Origin: Nesterenkonia salmonea
GTDB lineage: Bacteria > Actinomycetota > Actinomycetes > Actinomycetales > Micrococcaceae
DNA: 64,000 nt
NCBI RefSeq assembly: GCF_005771525.1
Contig: NZ_VAVZ01000010.1
Location: 1 to 64,000 of the forward strand
Reading direction: 5' to 3'
Part shown: positions 7,631 to 14,643 of the stretch, in pieces
Numbering within the stretch: the first letter of the stretch is position 1
How the letters are laid out: the number at the start of each line of letters is the position of its first letter
Position numbers and translations under genes: made by a program
The notes under the pieces: generated by a model
Databases searched by the model: none
What the model was told of the DNA's origin: nothing
The model's input: only the letters and a program-made list of their open reading frames with translations

Positions 7631-9133
7631 CAGCGATGGGATGAAGCGGTTGCTGATGCCAAGCTGGTAGCCCAGCAGCATCAGGACCGCCATGAGCATC
7701 AGCACGATCACGAATGCCACGGCCTGGCGAACATGCGAAGGCCCATTCAACTGTTCCAGAGGGCGCTGTCTGGTGCGCCGATCAGCGCGCGGATCATAGC
7801 TGCGACGACGCCGTTCAGACGTTGCGCTCTGGCGCCCGGTCTGCGGTTCTTCGACACTGAGCCTTCCCAGTTGCAGAGGAACCTCAGCGACCGTCTGGCG
7901 GTCTTCGACTGCGAGGCTGCTCCAGGTCTGGTCCGAAGGATCCTCTTCAGTCGCAGGATCTTCCGGTGCTTGAGGACGCGGCGCAGGTGGTTTATGACCT
8001 CCGGTTGAGTTGCCAAGAGCCGTGGTCACGTCGTCGTCCCAGCCGTCACGGTGCTCAACAGCTGTGGGAAAATCTTCTGCTCCCATAGCCACCGTGGAAG
8101 CTTCTTGAGGGTCCTGACTCTGATCGTCCTGATCCTCCTCCCATCGGGTGTCCGGATGGTGGTGGGAGGGGGCTCCTGCCGGTTGAGCTGACTCTGCGGG
8201 CAAGACGTGAGTCGAGGAACCTGGGGCGTCGTCGTGTTCGGGTTCGACACCGTGGTATCGCTGGTGCTTCAGAATGGCCCCATCAAAGTCCAGTTCCTCA
8301 CCTGAGAGCTGTTCCCGGGCGGACTCCAGCATCTCCAGCATCTCATCGGCGTTCTTCGGCCGCTGTGCCGTCTCAGCTCGAGTCGCGGTGCGGACTAGGT
8401 CATCCAGTGGCTGGGCGAGGCCGGGAACGTAGGAGGATGGTGCTGGAACCGTGGAGTTCACATGCTGGAAGGCGACACGCACCGGAGAGTCTCCCGTGAA
8501 GGGCTGGACACCGGTCAGAAGTTCATAGAGCAAGATGCCCACAGCGTAGATATCAGCACGTTCGTCGGCGCCTTCGCCGGAGAGCAGCTCAGGGGCGATA
8601 TAGGCCACAGTGCCCATCAGCGTTGAGGTCCCCGAATGGTGGGTAGCTGCCCTGGCAAGACCGAAGTCCGCGAGCTTGATTCGGCCTTCGGGAGAGACCA
8701 GGACGTTCTCTGGCTTGATGTCACGGTGAACCAAACCAGCGCGGTGGGCTGCTGAGAGTCCGCCAAGGATCGCCTGAGCGTATGCGAGGGCCAGGCGGGG
8801 GGTCATCGGGCCACGCTTGAGCAGAGTTCGCAGGGTAGCGCCGGGCACATACTCCATGACCATGTACGCGGTTTCACGAGTCTGGCCCTGATCCAGGACC
8901 TGCACCACATTGGGATGGCTGATCAGCGCGGAGTTGCGGGCCTCCTGCTCGAAGCGCTGGACGACCTTGCGGTCCTCCGCCATATGGGGAAACAGCACCT
9001 TGATGGCGACATCCCGGTGCAGCCGCTCATCATGGGCCAGGTACACAGTGGACATGCCGCCACGAGCGACGCGCTTATCGATGGTGTAGCGATCCCCGAT
9101 GGTGGCGCCGATCCAACTTTCTTCGGTGCTCAT
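7622..9133 (-). CDS. pknL: PknL-like transmembrane Ser/Thr protein kinase
   Basis: A 503-aa Hanks-type kinase. The N-terminal domain (about 15-275) has a Gly-rich loop RGGMSTVY, ATP-anchoring Lys45 in AIKVL, catalytic HRDIKPEN (Asp138), DFG at 156-158 and the activation segment GTVAYIAPELL. A long acidic Pro/Gln-rich linker follows, then a C-terminal transmembrane helix (about 472-494) and a tail of fewer than 15 residues, so there are no PASTA sensors. That architecture and the position next to class II aroG and a polyprenyl synthase gene match mycobacterial and corynebacterial PknL, linked to division and envelope control. Targets here are unknown; the adjacent dcw cluster is suggestive. 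A leaderless promoter fits ATG 9133. Confidence 0.85.
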   Translation of the reverse strand: MSTEESWIGATIGDRYTIDKRVARGGMSTVYLAHDERLHRDVAIKVLFPHMAEDRKVVQRFEQEARNSALISHPNVVQVLDQGQTRETAYMVMEYVPGATLRTLLKRGPMTPRLALAYAQAILGGLSAAHRAGLVHRDIKPENVLVSPEGRIKLADFGLARAATHHSGTSTLMGTVAYIAPELLSGEGADERADIYAVGILLYELLTGVQPFTGDSPVRVAFQHVNSTVPAPSSYVPGLAQPLDDLVRTATRAETAQRPKNADEMLEMLESAREQLSGEELDFDGAILKHQRYHGVEPEHDDAPGSSTHVLPAESAQPAGAPSHHHPDTRWEEDQDDQSQDPQEASTVAMGAEDFPTAVEHRDGWDDDVTTALGNSTGGHKPPAPRPQAPEDPATEEDPSDQTWSSLAVEDRQTVAEVPLQLGRLSVEEPQTGRQSATSERRRRSYDPRADRRTRQRPLEQLNGPSHVRQAVAFVIVLMLMAVLMLLGYQLGISNRFIPSLGG

Positions 9134-9139
9134 TGGATC

Positions 9140-9145
9140 AGGGTA
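9140..9145 (-). promoter_or_regulatory. Leaderless -10 element for the kinase gene
   Basis: On the minus strand TACCCT is followed by 6 nt and then the kinase ATG at 9133, with no ribosome site between. Confidence 0.45.
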
Positions 9146-9208
9146 CCCAAGTTGGCAGGGGAGGCGTTCCAGAATCGGTGCATTGGGGCCGCGCTCGCGA
9201 TGAGAGTG

Positions 9209-10327
9209 TCATGAGGTGCGTGACACCAGCAGTTCTGCGACAGCATCAAAGTCGCGCAGTATGCCCGGGGTGAGACCGAGGTTTACCAGCTTCGCCCTCG
9301 CTTCTGTGCTGCGTGCGGTGAGCCGCTCGATCTCGGCCTCGACATGTGACAACGCTCCAGCCGAGGTCAGGATCTCTTGGATTTGAGTAGCGTCCTGCTC
9401 GGTCAGGTCAGGGTTGCCGAGCATCGATTCCAATTCGGCGCCTGCGGCCTCCGGGGCCCGATGCAACCCGTAGGCAATCAGCTCAGTCCGCTTGCCTTCG
9501 CGCAGGTCATCACCCACAGGCTTTCCCGTGACTCCTGGGTCGCCGAACACGCCGAGCACGTCATCGCGCAGTTGGAAGGCGATTCCCAGGGGAAGAGCCG
9601 CTTCAGCCAGTGCGGCGGACAGCTCCGTGGTGCCCCCGGCCAAAGCGCAGCCGAGCTCAATGGGGTATTCCGTGGAGTACTTTGCCGACTTATAGGTCAG
9701 GACGGTCCTCGCCCGGCGCACTGCTTCTTCCTCCGTGGCGGTGGGTCCTGACACTTCCGCCACCACGTCTAGGAACTGTCCGGTGATGACTTCGGTGTGC
9801 ATCTGCCGGAAGACCCTCCCAGCGCGAAGAGCATTGGCCGGCATGGCCTCGGCAGCCAAGTCGAACAGTTCCGAGGCCCAGGAGAGTGCGAGGTCGCCGC
9901 TCAGGATCGCACCTGTGGTGCCGAAATGCGCTGTATCCCCGGCCCAGCCAGATGCGCGGTGCCGCTGCTCGAACTGAATATGGACACTCGGCTGGGAACG
10001 TCTCGTAGCTGATCGATCGATGACGTCATCGTGGACCAGGGCGGCGGCCTGAAAAAGCTCAAGAGCAGCCGCCAAATTCAGCAGTGGTTGGACATCTTCG
10101 GTCTCAACGGGAGCATGCACCCAGGCTGCTCGCCACCCGATCCACGCCAAGACCGGCCGAAGCTTCTTGCCGCCCCTGCTCAGTGCGATGAGCGAGTCGA
10201 CAAGCGGTGCTGCCTGAGGGTCTATGGCAGCGACTTGGTCCTTCTTCTCAGCGAGGAAAGTTCCGATGCGCTGATTGACCGCCGCCACGAATTCAGCCTG
10301 ATCGTAGAGATGTCCTGAGGTGGGCAT
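9209..10327 (-). CDS. Polyprenyl (geranylgeranyl/farnesyl) diphosphate synthase
   Basis: A 372-aa trans-isoprenyl diphosphate synthase, of IdsA type, that extends allylic diphosphates with isopentenyl diphosphate to make precursors for quinones, carotenoids or undecaprenyl carriers. Visible motifs are GGKKLRPVL (substrate Lys/Arg) near residue 52, the first Asp-rich motif LVHDDVIDRSATRR (Asp100-Asp101...Asp104) and the second in LRDDVLGVFGD, followed by GKPVGDDLREGKRT. The class keeps the DDxxD pattern, so it is likely active; chain length cannot be read with confidence. It diverges from dinB with only 12 bp between the start codons. In Mycobacterium idsA2 lies in the same block as pknL and aroG. 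Confidence 0.88.
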   Translation of the reverse strand: MPTSGHLYDQAEFVAAVNQRIGTFLAEKKDQVAAIDPQAAPLVDSLIALSRGGKKLRPVLAWIGWRAAWVHAPVETEDVQPLLNLAAALELFQAAALVHDDVIDRSATRRSQPSVHIQFEQRHRASGWAGDTAHFGTTGAILSGDLALSWASELFDLAAEAMPANALRAGRVFRQMHTEVITGQFLDVVAEVSGPTATEEEAVRRARTVLTYKSAKYSTEYPIELGCALAGGTTELSAALAEAALPLGIAFQLRDDVLGVFGDPGVTGKPVGDDLREGKRTELIAYGLHRAPEAAGAELESMLGNPDLTEQDATQIQEILTSAGALSHVEAEIERLTARSTEARAKLVNLGLTPGILRDFDAVAELLVSRTS

Positions 10328-10342
10328 ACCCTTGATCTTATG
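10325..10342. promoter_or_regulatory. Ultra-compact divergent leaderless promoter pair
   Basis: Plus strand: TACCCT (10327-10332) plus 7 nt then dinB ATG 10340. Minus strand: TAAGAT (10340-10335) plus 7 nt then the polyprenyl synthase ATG at 10327. Each -10 element therefore touches the opposite gene's start codon, and each core promoter must extend into the other coding sequence. The intergenic space is only 12 bp. Confidence 0.5.
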
Positions 10343-11548
10343 GGTTCAGAGCAGTCCAGGTCTCGAGGACGCGCCTCATCAATCTTCGCGCATGTCGACA
10401 TGGATGCCTTCTACGTTGAGGCGGAACTGCTGGACAAGCCAGAGCTGAGAGGCCGGAAGATCATCGTGGCCGGAGACGGCCGTTCCGTTGTGCTGTCGGC
10501 CTCATACCCGGCACGAACGGACGGGGTGCGCTCGGCCATGCCGCTTTCGCGGGCGTGCAGGCTCAGCCCAGACTCCGTGGTGCTCACACCGCAGATGGAT
10601 CGCTATCGGCGAATTTCCGCTGAGATTATGAACTACTTCGACACTCTTACTCACCGGAAAGAGCAGCTCAGCGTCGATGAAGCCTTCCTGGACCTCACCG
10701 GAGCCCGACGGCGGCTCGGGGAACCAGAAGAAATGGGTCGGCTGATCCGGGAAGGCTTGCGCGAACGAGTGGGCATGCCGGCCTCAGTGGGTATAGCCGA
10801 CCGGAAATTCATCTCGAAAATTGCTTCTACGCAGGCCAAACCCGACGGACTGCTCGTGGTGCCCCCGAACAGGAGACTCCAGTTCCTTCACAGCCTAGAA
10901 GCAAAGCAGCTGTGGGGCGTCGGAGCCAAGACCGCTGAAGTTCTGGCCCATATGGGGCTACGCACGGTGCGGCAGATCGCTGAGACGCCCAGGGACGTTC
11001 TCGTTCACCGATTCGGAGCAGTCGGAAGCCATCTTCATGATCTGGCCTGGGGTATAGACCCTCGGCAGGTTGAGACTCACCGTGCTGAGAAGAGCATCGG
11101 AGCGGAAGAAACATTCGAAGCCGATGTCAGCGACGACGCCGAGTTAAGGCGAGAACTGCTTCGACTGGCGCATCGAGTCGCTGCAAGGCTCCGCGCCGCT
11201 GGGCTCAGTGCCAGTGGAGTGAGCCTGAAGCTCCGGTGGAAGGACTTCTCTACCCTGACCCGCGCTGCCTCCCTGCCGCATCCTACGCAGTCTGCGCCAG
11301 AGCTCCACCGGCACGCGGTGCGGCTGCTGGAGGCGTTGGGGCCGCGCGCGCAGCCGGTGCGCCTGATCGGAATCCGGGCCGAGCGGCTCAGCGGCGGCGA
11401 CGGCAGTCTGCAATTGAGCTTTGACGCCCACGATGACGACTGGCAAGCCGCACAGCGCACACTGGATGACGTGGCGGGCAAATTCCCGCAGGCAGCGCTG
11501 CGGCCAGCGACTCTGCTGGAGCCGAGGAAGCGCGAAGCAGAGGACTGA
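10340..11548 (+). CDS. dinB: Y-family DNA polymerase IV (translesion)
   Basis: A 402-aa translesion polymerase that bypasses damaged bases at low fidelity. Catalytic carboxylates are in HVDMDAFYVEAE (near residue 19) and SVDEAFLDLTG (near 111). VGIADRKFISKIASTQAKPDG (split: VGIADRKF, KIASTQAKPDG) is the palm region, then helix-hairpin-helix LWGVGAKTAEVLAHMG, and a little-finger domain to the end. No LexA box is visible in the 12-bp intergenic gap, so SOS control is not supported here. The start ATG 10340 fits a leaderless transcript. Length is normal for the family. Confidence 0.93.
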   Translation: MGSEQSRSRGRASSIFAHVDMDAFYVEAELLDKPELRGRKIIVAGDGRSVVLSASYPARTDGVRSAMPLSRACRLSPDSVVLTPQMDRYRRISAEIMNYFDTLTHRKEQLSVDEAFLDLTGARRRLGEPEEMGRLIREGLRERVGMPASVGIADRKFISKIASTQAKPDGLLVVPPNRRLQFLHSLEAKQLWGVGAKTAEVLAHMGLRTVRQIAETPRDVLVHRFGAVGSHLHDLAWGIDPRQVETHRAEKSIGAEETFEADVSDDAELRRELLRLAHRVAARLRAAGLSASGVSLKLRWKDFSTLTRAASLPHPTQSAPELHRHAVRLLEALGPRAQPVRLIGIRAERLSGGDGSLQLSFDAHDDDWQAAQRTLDDVAGKFPQAALRPATLLEPRKREAED

Positions 11549-11627
11549 AACTGAAGTCCGGCTGGGAGTTGCGTGACAAAATCGTCACAGCATAGACCCG
11601 GGCTATGTGGACACGGGCCTCAGAAGA

Positions 11628-11633
11628 TAGACT
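11628..11633 (+). promoter_or_regulatory. Candidate -10 upstream of the DUF3040 gene
   Basis: TAGACT lies about 46 bp before ATG 11680 and has no clear -35. The 131-bp gap also has GTGAC-N6-GTCAC (11570-11585) and CATAG-N7-CTATG (11592-11608), both short inverted repeats of unknown meaning. Confidence 0.3.
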
Positions 11634-11679
11634 GGTTATCCAGGACCCCAGAGACAACAGGACGACATAGGAGCATCCC

Positions 11680-12096
11680 ATGCCACTTTCGGAGCGCGAG
11701 CAGCGGCTGCTGAAAGAGCTGGAGCAGCAGCTCCAGTCCGACGACCCGGGCTTTGCCAGCTCGTTAGAAGAGTCACCGGTAGGTGGTGCTTTCAATGTGC
11801 GCAACCTCGTTCTCGGTCTCTTAGTGACCGTAGCCGGTATCGCGGTCCTCATCGCGGGGATCTACCAGCAGTGGATTCCACTTGGCATAGCTGGCTTCAT
11901 CATCATGGGGGCAGGAGTCTATTTCGCCACCACAGGTGGACCTATCGGCCCCAAGAACAAGGGCAATGGTGGAAACGGCAACGGAAACGGCGGTGGATCC
12001 GGTGGGTCTGGCCCACGCAGCTCTGCACCCAGCCCCTCCGGTGGCAACTTCATGAGTAATCTCGAGCAGAAGTGGGAGGAGCGACGCCGGTCCTAA
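11680..12096 (+). CDS. DUF3040 membrane protein
   Basis: A 138-aa small membrane protein whose MPLSEREQRLLKELEQQL start is typical of the actinobacterial DUF3040 family, function unknown. A cytoplasmic N-terminal helix (1-35) is followed by two transmembrane segments (about 42-65 and 67-86), then a Gly/Asn-rich low-complexity stretch (95-115) and a charged tail ending EEKW-like (QKWEERRRS). AGGAG precedes ATG 11680. Family members commonly sit just upstream of mraZ and the dcw cluster, as here. A strong terminator closes the unit 30 bp later. Confidence 0.8.
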   Translation: MPLSEREQRLLKELEQQLQSDDPGFASSLEESPVGGAFNVRNLVLGLLVTVAGIAVLIAGIYQQWIPLGIAGFIIMGAGVYFATTGGPIGPKNKGNGGNGNGNGGGSGGSGPRSSAPSPSGGNFMSNLEQKWEERRRS

Positions 12097-12125
12097 GACC
12101 CAGGCAGCCCCCACTTCCCACCACC

Positions 12126-12165
12126 CATACGAAAAACCCTCGCTTCGGCGGGGGTTTTTCGTATG
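12126..12165. terminator. Strong intrinsic terminator after the DUF3040 gene
   Basis: CATACGAAAAACCCTCGC and GCGGGGGTTTTTCGTATG pair over 18 bp (one T-G wobble) around a stable TTCG tetraloop. The A5/T5 tracts inside the stem would act in either direction. It insulates the upstream block from the dcw cluster. The remaining 150 bp to the MraZ repeats hold no feature I can identify. Confidence 0.85.
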
Positions 12166-12319
12166 TCCGCAGACAGGTGCGCTCCACCAGCCTACGGAGC
12201 CCCTCCACCATGCTCCACCTCGCGCCACCTGCCCAAATGGGCATTAAGCCCCAGGTCACAGGCGCGCTGTGACCGCCCCACTCATGCCCTTCTGGGGCGC
12301 CAGTGGGACGGTCTGCGTG

Positions 12320-12357
12320 AAAGTGGTTGGAAAGTGGGGGAAAGTGGAGTAAAGTGG
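12320..12357 (+). promoter_or_regulatory. MraZ operator: four AAAGTGG direct repeats
   Basis: AAAGTGG occurs at 12320, 12331, 12341 and 12351, a 10-11-bp (one helical turn) phase. MraZ proteins bind arrays of GTG-containing direct repeats ahead of their own gene, and this array ends 50 bp before mraZ, so autoregulation of the dcw operon is expected. Four repeats is at the high end of what is typical. Confidence 0.85.
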
Positions 12358-12407
12358 AGCGCGATGGGACGAAGTGTCCGGATTGTCCAGAGCGAGGAGA
12401 CGGGGCC

Positions 12408-12839
12408 ATGTTTCTCGGCACCTACACTCCCCGCCTCGACGAAAAGGGCCGTCTGATTCTGCCAGCGAAATATCGGGACGAGCTTTCAGCAGGGCTTGTT
12501 CTGACTCGTGGGCAGGAACGCTGCATATACGTCTTCAGCACTGATCAGTTCGCGGCAGTGCATGGGCAAATGCGCCAGGCGCCGCTGACCTCCCGTCAAG
12601 CACGTGACTACATTCGCGTGTTCCTCTCTGGAGCCTCTGACGAGACCCCAGACAAACAGGGGCGAATCACCATTCCTCCTGGTTTGCGGGAATACGCGGG
12701 ACTGGACCGGGAAGTCACGGTCATCGGAGCGGGAGACCGCGCCGAGATCTGGGACTCCACGGCCTGGAACACGTACCTGGAAGAGAAGGAATCCGAATTC
12801 TCCTCCACTGACGAGGAAGCCATCCCCGGCCTCTTCTGA
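12408..12839 (+). CDS. mraZ: Transcriptional regulator MraZ
   Basis: A 143-aa regulator of the division and cell wall cluster with two AbrB/SpoVT-like beta-barrel halves: [26 protein letters not shown] (split: [26 protein letters not shown]) and, near residue 77, [21 protein letters not shown]. The duplicated D-x-K/Q-GR-x-x-x-P signature contacts the direct repeats upstream. ATG 12408 is chosen by homology and by GAGGAGACGGGG; an in-frame ATG at 12327 lies inside the operator and would add 27 unrelated residues. First gene of the dcw operon; rsmH follows after a 140-bp structured gap. Confidence 0.96.
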   Translation: MFLGTYTPRLDEKGRLILPAKYRDELSAGLVLTRGQERCIYVFSTDQFAAVHGQMRQAPLTSRQARDYIRVFLSGASDETPDKQGRITIPPGLREYAGLDREVTVIGAGDRAEIWDSTAWNTYLEEKESEFSSTDEEAIPGLF

Positions 12840-12850
12840 CAACTCCATAC

Positions 12851-12951
12851 GGGCCCTTGAGTACGCCTCCTTACCGGACTGAGCAATCCTGACTTCACTT
12901 CCCCGATGTCAGGCCGCAGCAGGCCCGGTGGGGGAGCAGATTCAAGGGCCC
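12851..12951 (+). ncRNA. mraW-type structured RNA in the rsmH 5' leader
   Basis: The mraZ-rsmH gap folds as nested helices: GGGCCCTTGA (12851-12860) with TCAAGGGCCC (12942-12951), a perfect 10-bp closing stem; CTCC (12867-12870) with GGAG (12933-12936); ACCGG (12873-12877) with CCGGT (12925-12929); and CCTGAC (12888-12893) with GTCAGG (12908-12913). An actinobacterial mraW RNA motif has been described in the 5' region of mraW (now rsmH) genes, and location and organisation agree. Whether the consensus nucleotides match was not tested. Likely cis-regulatory. Confidence 0.65.
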
Positions 12952-12979
12952 GATTTCGTTCAGACGTGCGGAGGTGACG

Positions 12980-13978
12980 ATGAGTACTCAGCAAGCAGCC
13001 AACCGGCATGTGCCGGTGATGGTGGAGCGTTGCACTGAGTTGCTCGCGGAAGCCTGCCAGCACGTCGAAGCTGGACAGGCACCTGTGATCATCGACGCAA
13101 CGTTGGGAATGGGTGGTCATACAGAGGCACTGCTCAGAGAAGTCCCTCAGGCGACCGTTATCGGCATCGACCGGGACCCACAGGCGCTCAACCTAGCTGG
13201 CCAACGGCTGCAGCGGTTCGGCGCGAGATTCCGGTCAGTCCGGGGTGTCTACGATGCAGTCGCCGACGTTGCTGCCGAGCTTGAAGAGAATGAGATTCTT
13301 GTCGGGGTGCTCTTCGACTTGGGGGTCTCCTCGCTCCAGCTCGATGAAGCCGAGCGTGGATTCGCGTACTCCTATGACGCTCCATTGGATATGCGCATGG
13401 ACTCCGCAGCCGACTCGGAGGACCCCACCGCCGCTGAACTGGTCGCGGACATCTCCGAATCGGAGCTCAAACGCATCCTGTCGGAATACGGCGAAGAACG
13501 GTTCTCCGGCAGAATCGCCTCAGCGATTGTGCGTGAACGCGCAAAGGCCCCTCTGCGGACCACTGCCCAGCTTGCGGCAGTCATCGACTCGGCAGTCCCG
13601 GCGGCGAGTAAGCGAACCGGCGGGCATCCGGCCAAACGCAGTTTCCAAGCGATCCGCATTGCGGTGAACCGGGAACTCGAAGTTCTCGCCCGAGCTGTTC
13701 CATCGGCAATGGACGCAATCGCAGTGGGCGGGGCCGTCGTCGTTCTCTCGTATCACTCCCTAGAAGACCGGATCGTCAAAAGGGCCTTCACGGCGCGCAC
13801 CACCTCTTCGGCGCCTGCAGGGCTGCCCGTTGAGCTGGAACAGCACAAACCGACGTTCGCGCCGCTGCTGCGTGGGGCGGTTCCTCCGACGGACGAGGAA
13901 ATCGCCGCTAATCCCCGCGCTGCGTCCGCCAAGCTCCGGGCAGTCAAGAAGACCAGAACACAGGCAAGGAACACATGA
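12980..13978 (+). CDS. rsmH: 16S rRNA (cytosine-1402 N4)-methyltransferase
   Basis: A 332-aa S-adenosylmethionine-dependent methyltransferase (formerly MraW) that methylates N4 of C1402 in the ribosomal P site. SAM-binding DATLGMGGHTEALL lies near residue 38, VIGIDRDPQAL follows, then LFDLGVSSLQLD and the family's RGFAYSYDAPLDMRMD, and C-terminal VLSYHSLEDRIVK. ATG 12980 has GGAGG 5 nt upstream; GTG 12974 lies inside that site. A structured leader precedes it. Its stop overlaps ftsL by 4 nt (ATGA), so translation is coupled. Confidence 0.96.
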   Translation: MSTQQAANRHVPVMVERCTELLAEACQHVEAGQAPVIIDATLGMGGHTEALLREVPQATVIGIDRDPQALNLAGQRLQRFGARFRSVRGVYDAVADVAAELEENEILVGVLFDLGVSSLQLDEAERGFAYSYDAPLDMRMDSAADSEDPTAAELVADISESELKRILSEYGEERFSGRIASAIVRERAKAPLRTTAQLAAVIDSAVPAASKRTGGHPAKRSFQAIRIAVNRELEVLARAVPSAMDAIAVGGAVVVLSYHSLEDRIVKRAFTARTTSSAPAGLPVELEQHKPTFAPLLRGAVPPTDEEIAANPRAASAKLRAVKKTRTQARNT

Positions 13979-14622
13979 TGAGCGTTCTTCCACTGGCGGA
14001 GCCCCAGCCGGCTGAGCACGCGGCCCGACGACGAGCCGCTGCCTCCGAGGGAGCAAAACCCGACCTGAAGGCGTTGCCCACTGTCCAGCGTCGCCAGAAG
14101 GGACTCATCGTCGGAGTTCTGATGCTGCTGATCACCGCACTCGCCGCAGTGCTGGCCACCAACATCTATGTCGCCAACTCCCAATACGACGTCGTGCAGA
14201 TGACCAATGAACATCGAGACCTCGTACACCAGAACCAGGCGTTGTCCCAGCAGGTCCAGTTTCTAGAGTCACCACAGTCGCTGTCGAACTCCGCCGTCTC
14301 CCTGGGAATGGTCATGCCAGCACCGGCCGGCACGATCGATTTGAGCACCGGAGACATTGTCAGCGGTGCCGAAGTAGCATCCAGCTCCGAGGTCCCGTCC
14401 AGCTTTGTCAGCGCGCCCAGCTCTCTACAACCTGAGCTTTCCGCTGGTGACGTGGCAGAACATGCTGAGACCTCCGCCAGCGGTCTTCTCGGTACCGGCG
14501 CGTTGCACACGCTCAGCCAGCCTTCGGCGGGAGAGAATAGTCCCGGCACAGCCACAGGGGGCACTTCCCCTGGCACTGATCTCCACGGCGGAACAATACC
14601 CGCACCGAAACTGACCGACTGA
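13975..14622 (+). CDS. ftsL: FtsL-like bitopic cell-division protein
   Basis: A 215-aa protein in the position of ftsL. A basic cytoplasmic N-terminus (1-40) is followed by one transmembrane helix (about 43-63, LIVGVLMLLITALAAVLATN) and a short coiled-coil (about 70-100) ending in the FtsL/DivIC-like LG(M)VxP pattern (SLGMVMPAPAG). A long Ser/Gly/Pro-rich extracytoplasmic tail makes it longer than most FtsL proteins. FtsL normally pairs with FtsB/DivIC and FtsQ to activate FtsWI. ATG 13975 overlaps the rsmH stop. Sequence conservation in this family is weak, so the name rests on context and topology. Confidence 0.8.
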   Translation: MMSVLPLAEPQPAEHAARRRAAASEGAKPDLKALPTVQRRQKGLIVGVLMLLITALAAVLATNIYVANSQYDVVQMTNEHRDLVHQNQALSQQVQFLESPQSLSNSAVSLGMVMPAPAGTIDLSTGDIVSGAEVASSSEVPSSFVSAPSSLQPELSAGDVAEHAETSASGLLGTGALHTLSQPSAGENSPGTATGGTSPGTDLHGGTIPAPKLTD

Positions 14623-14643
14623 CACCGCAAGGAGAACGCACTT

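Noticed and set aside
10328-10339. LexA/SOS box before dinB
   Set aside because: The 12-bp gap has no CGAAC...GTTCG-like site.
12327-12407. Longer N-terminus for MraZ from ATG 12327
   Set aside because: It starts inside the MraZ operator repeats and the added residues do not resemble MraZ.
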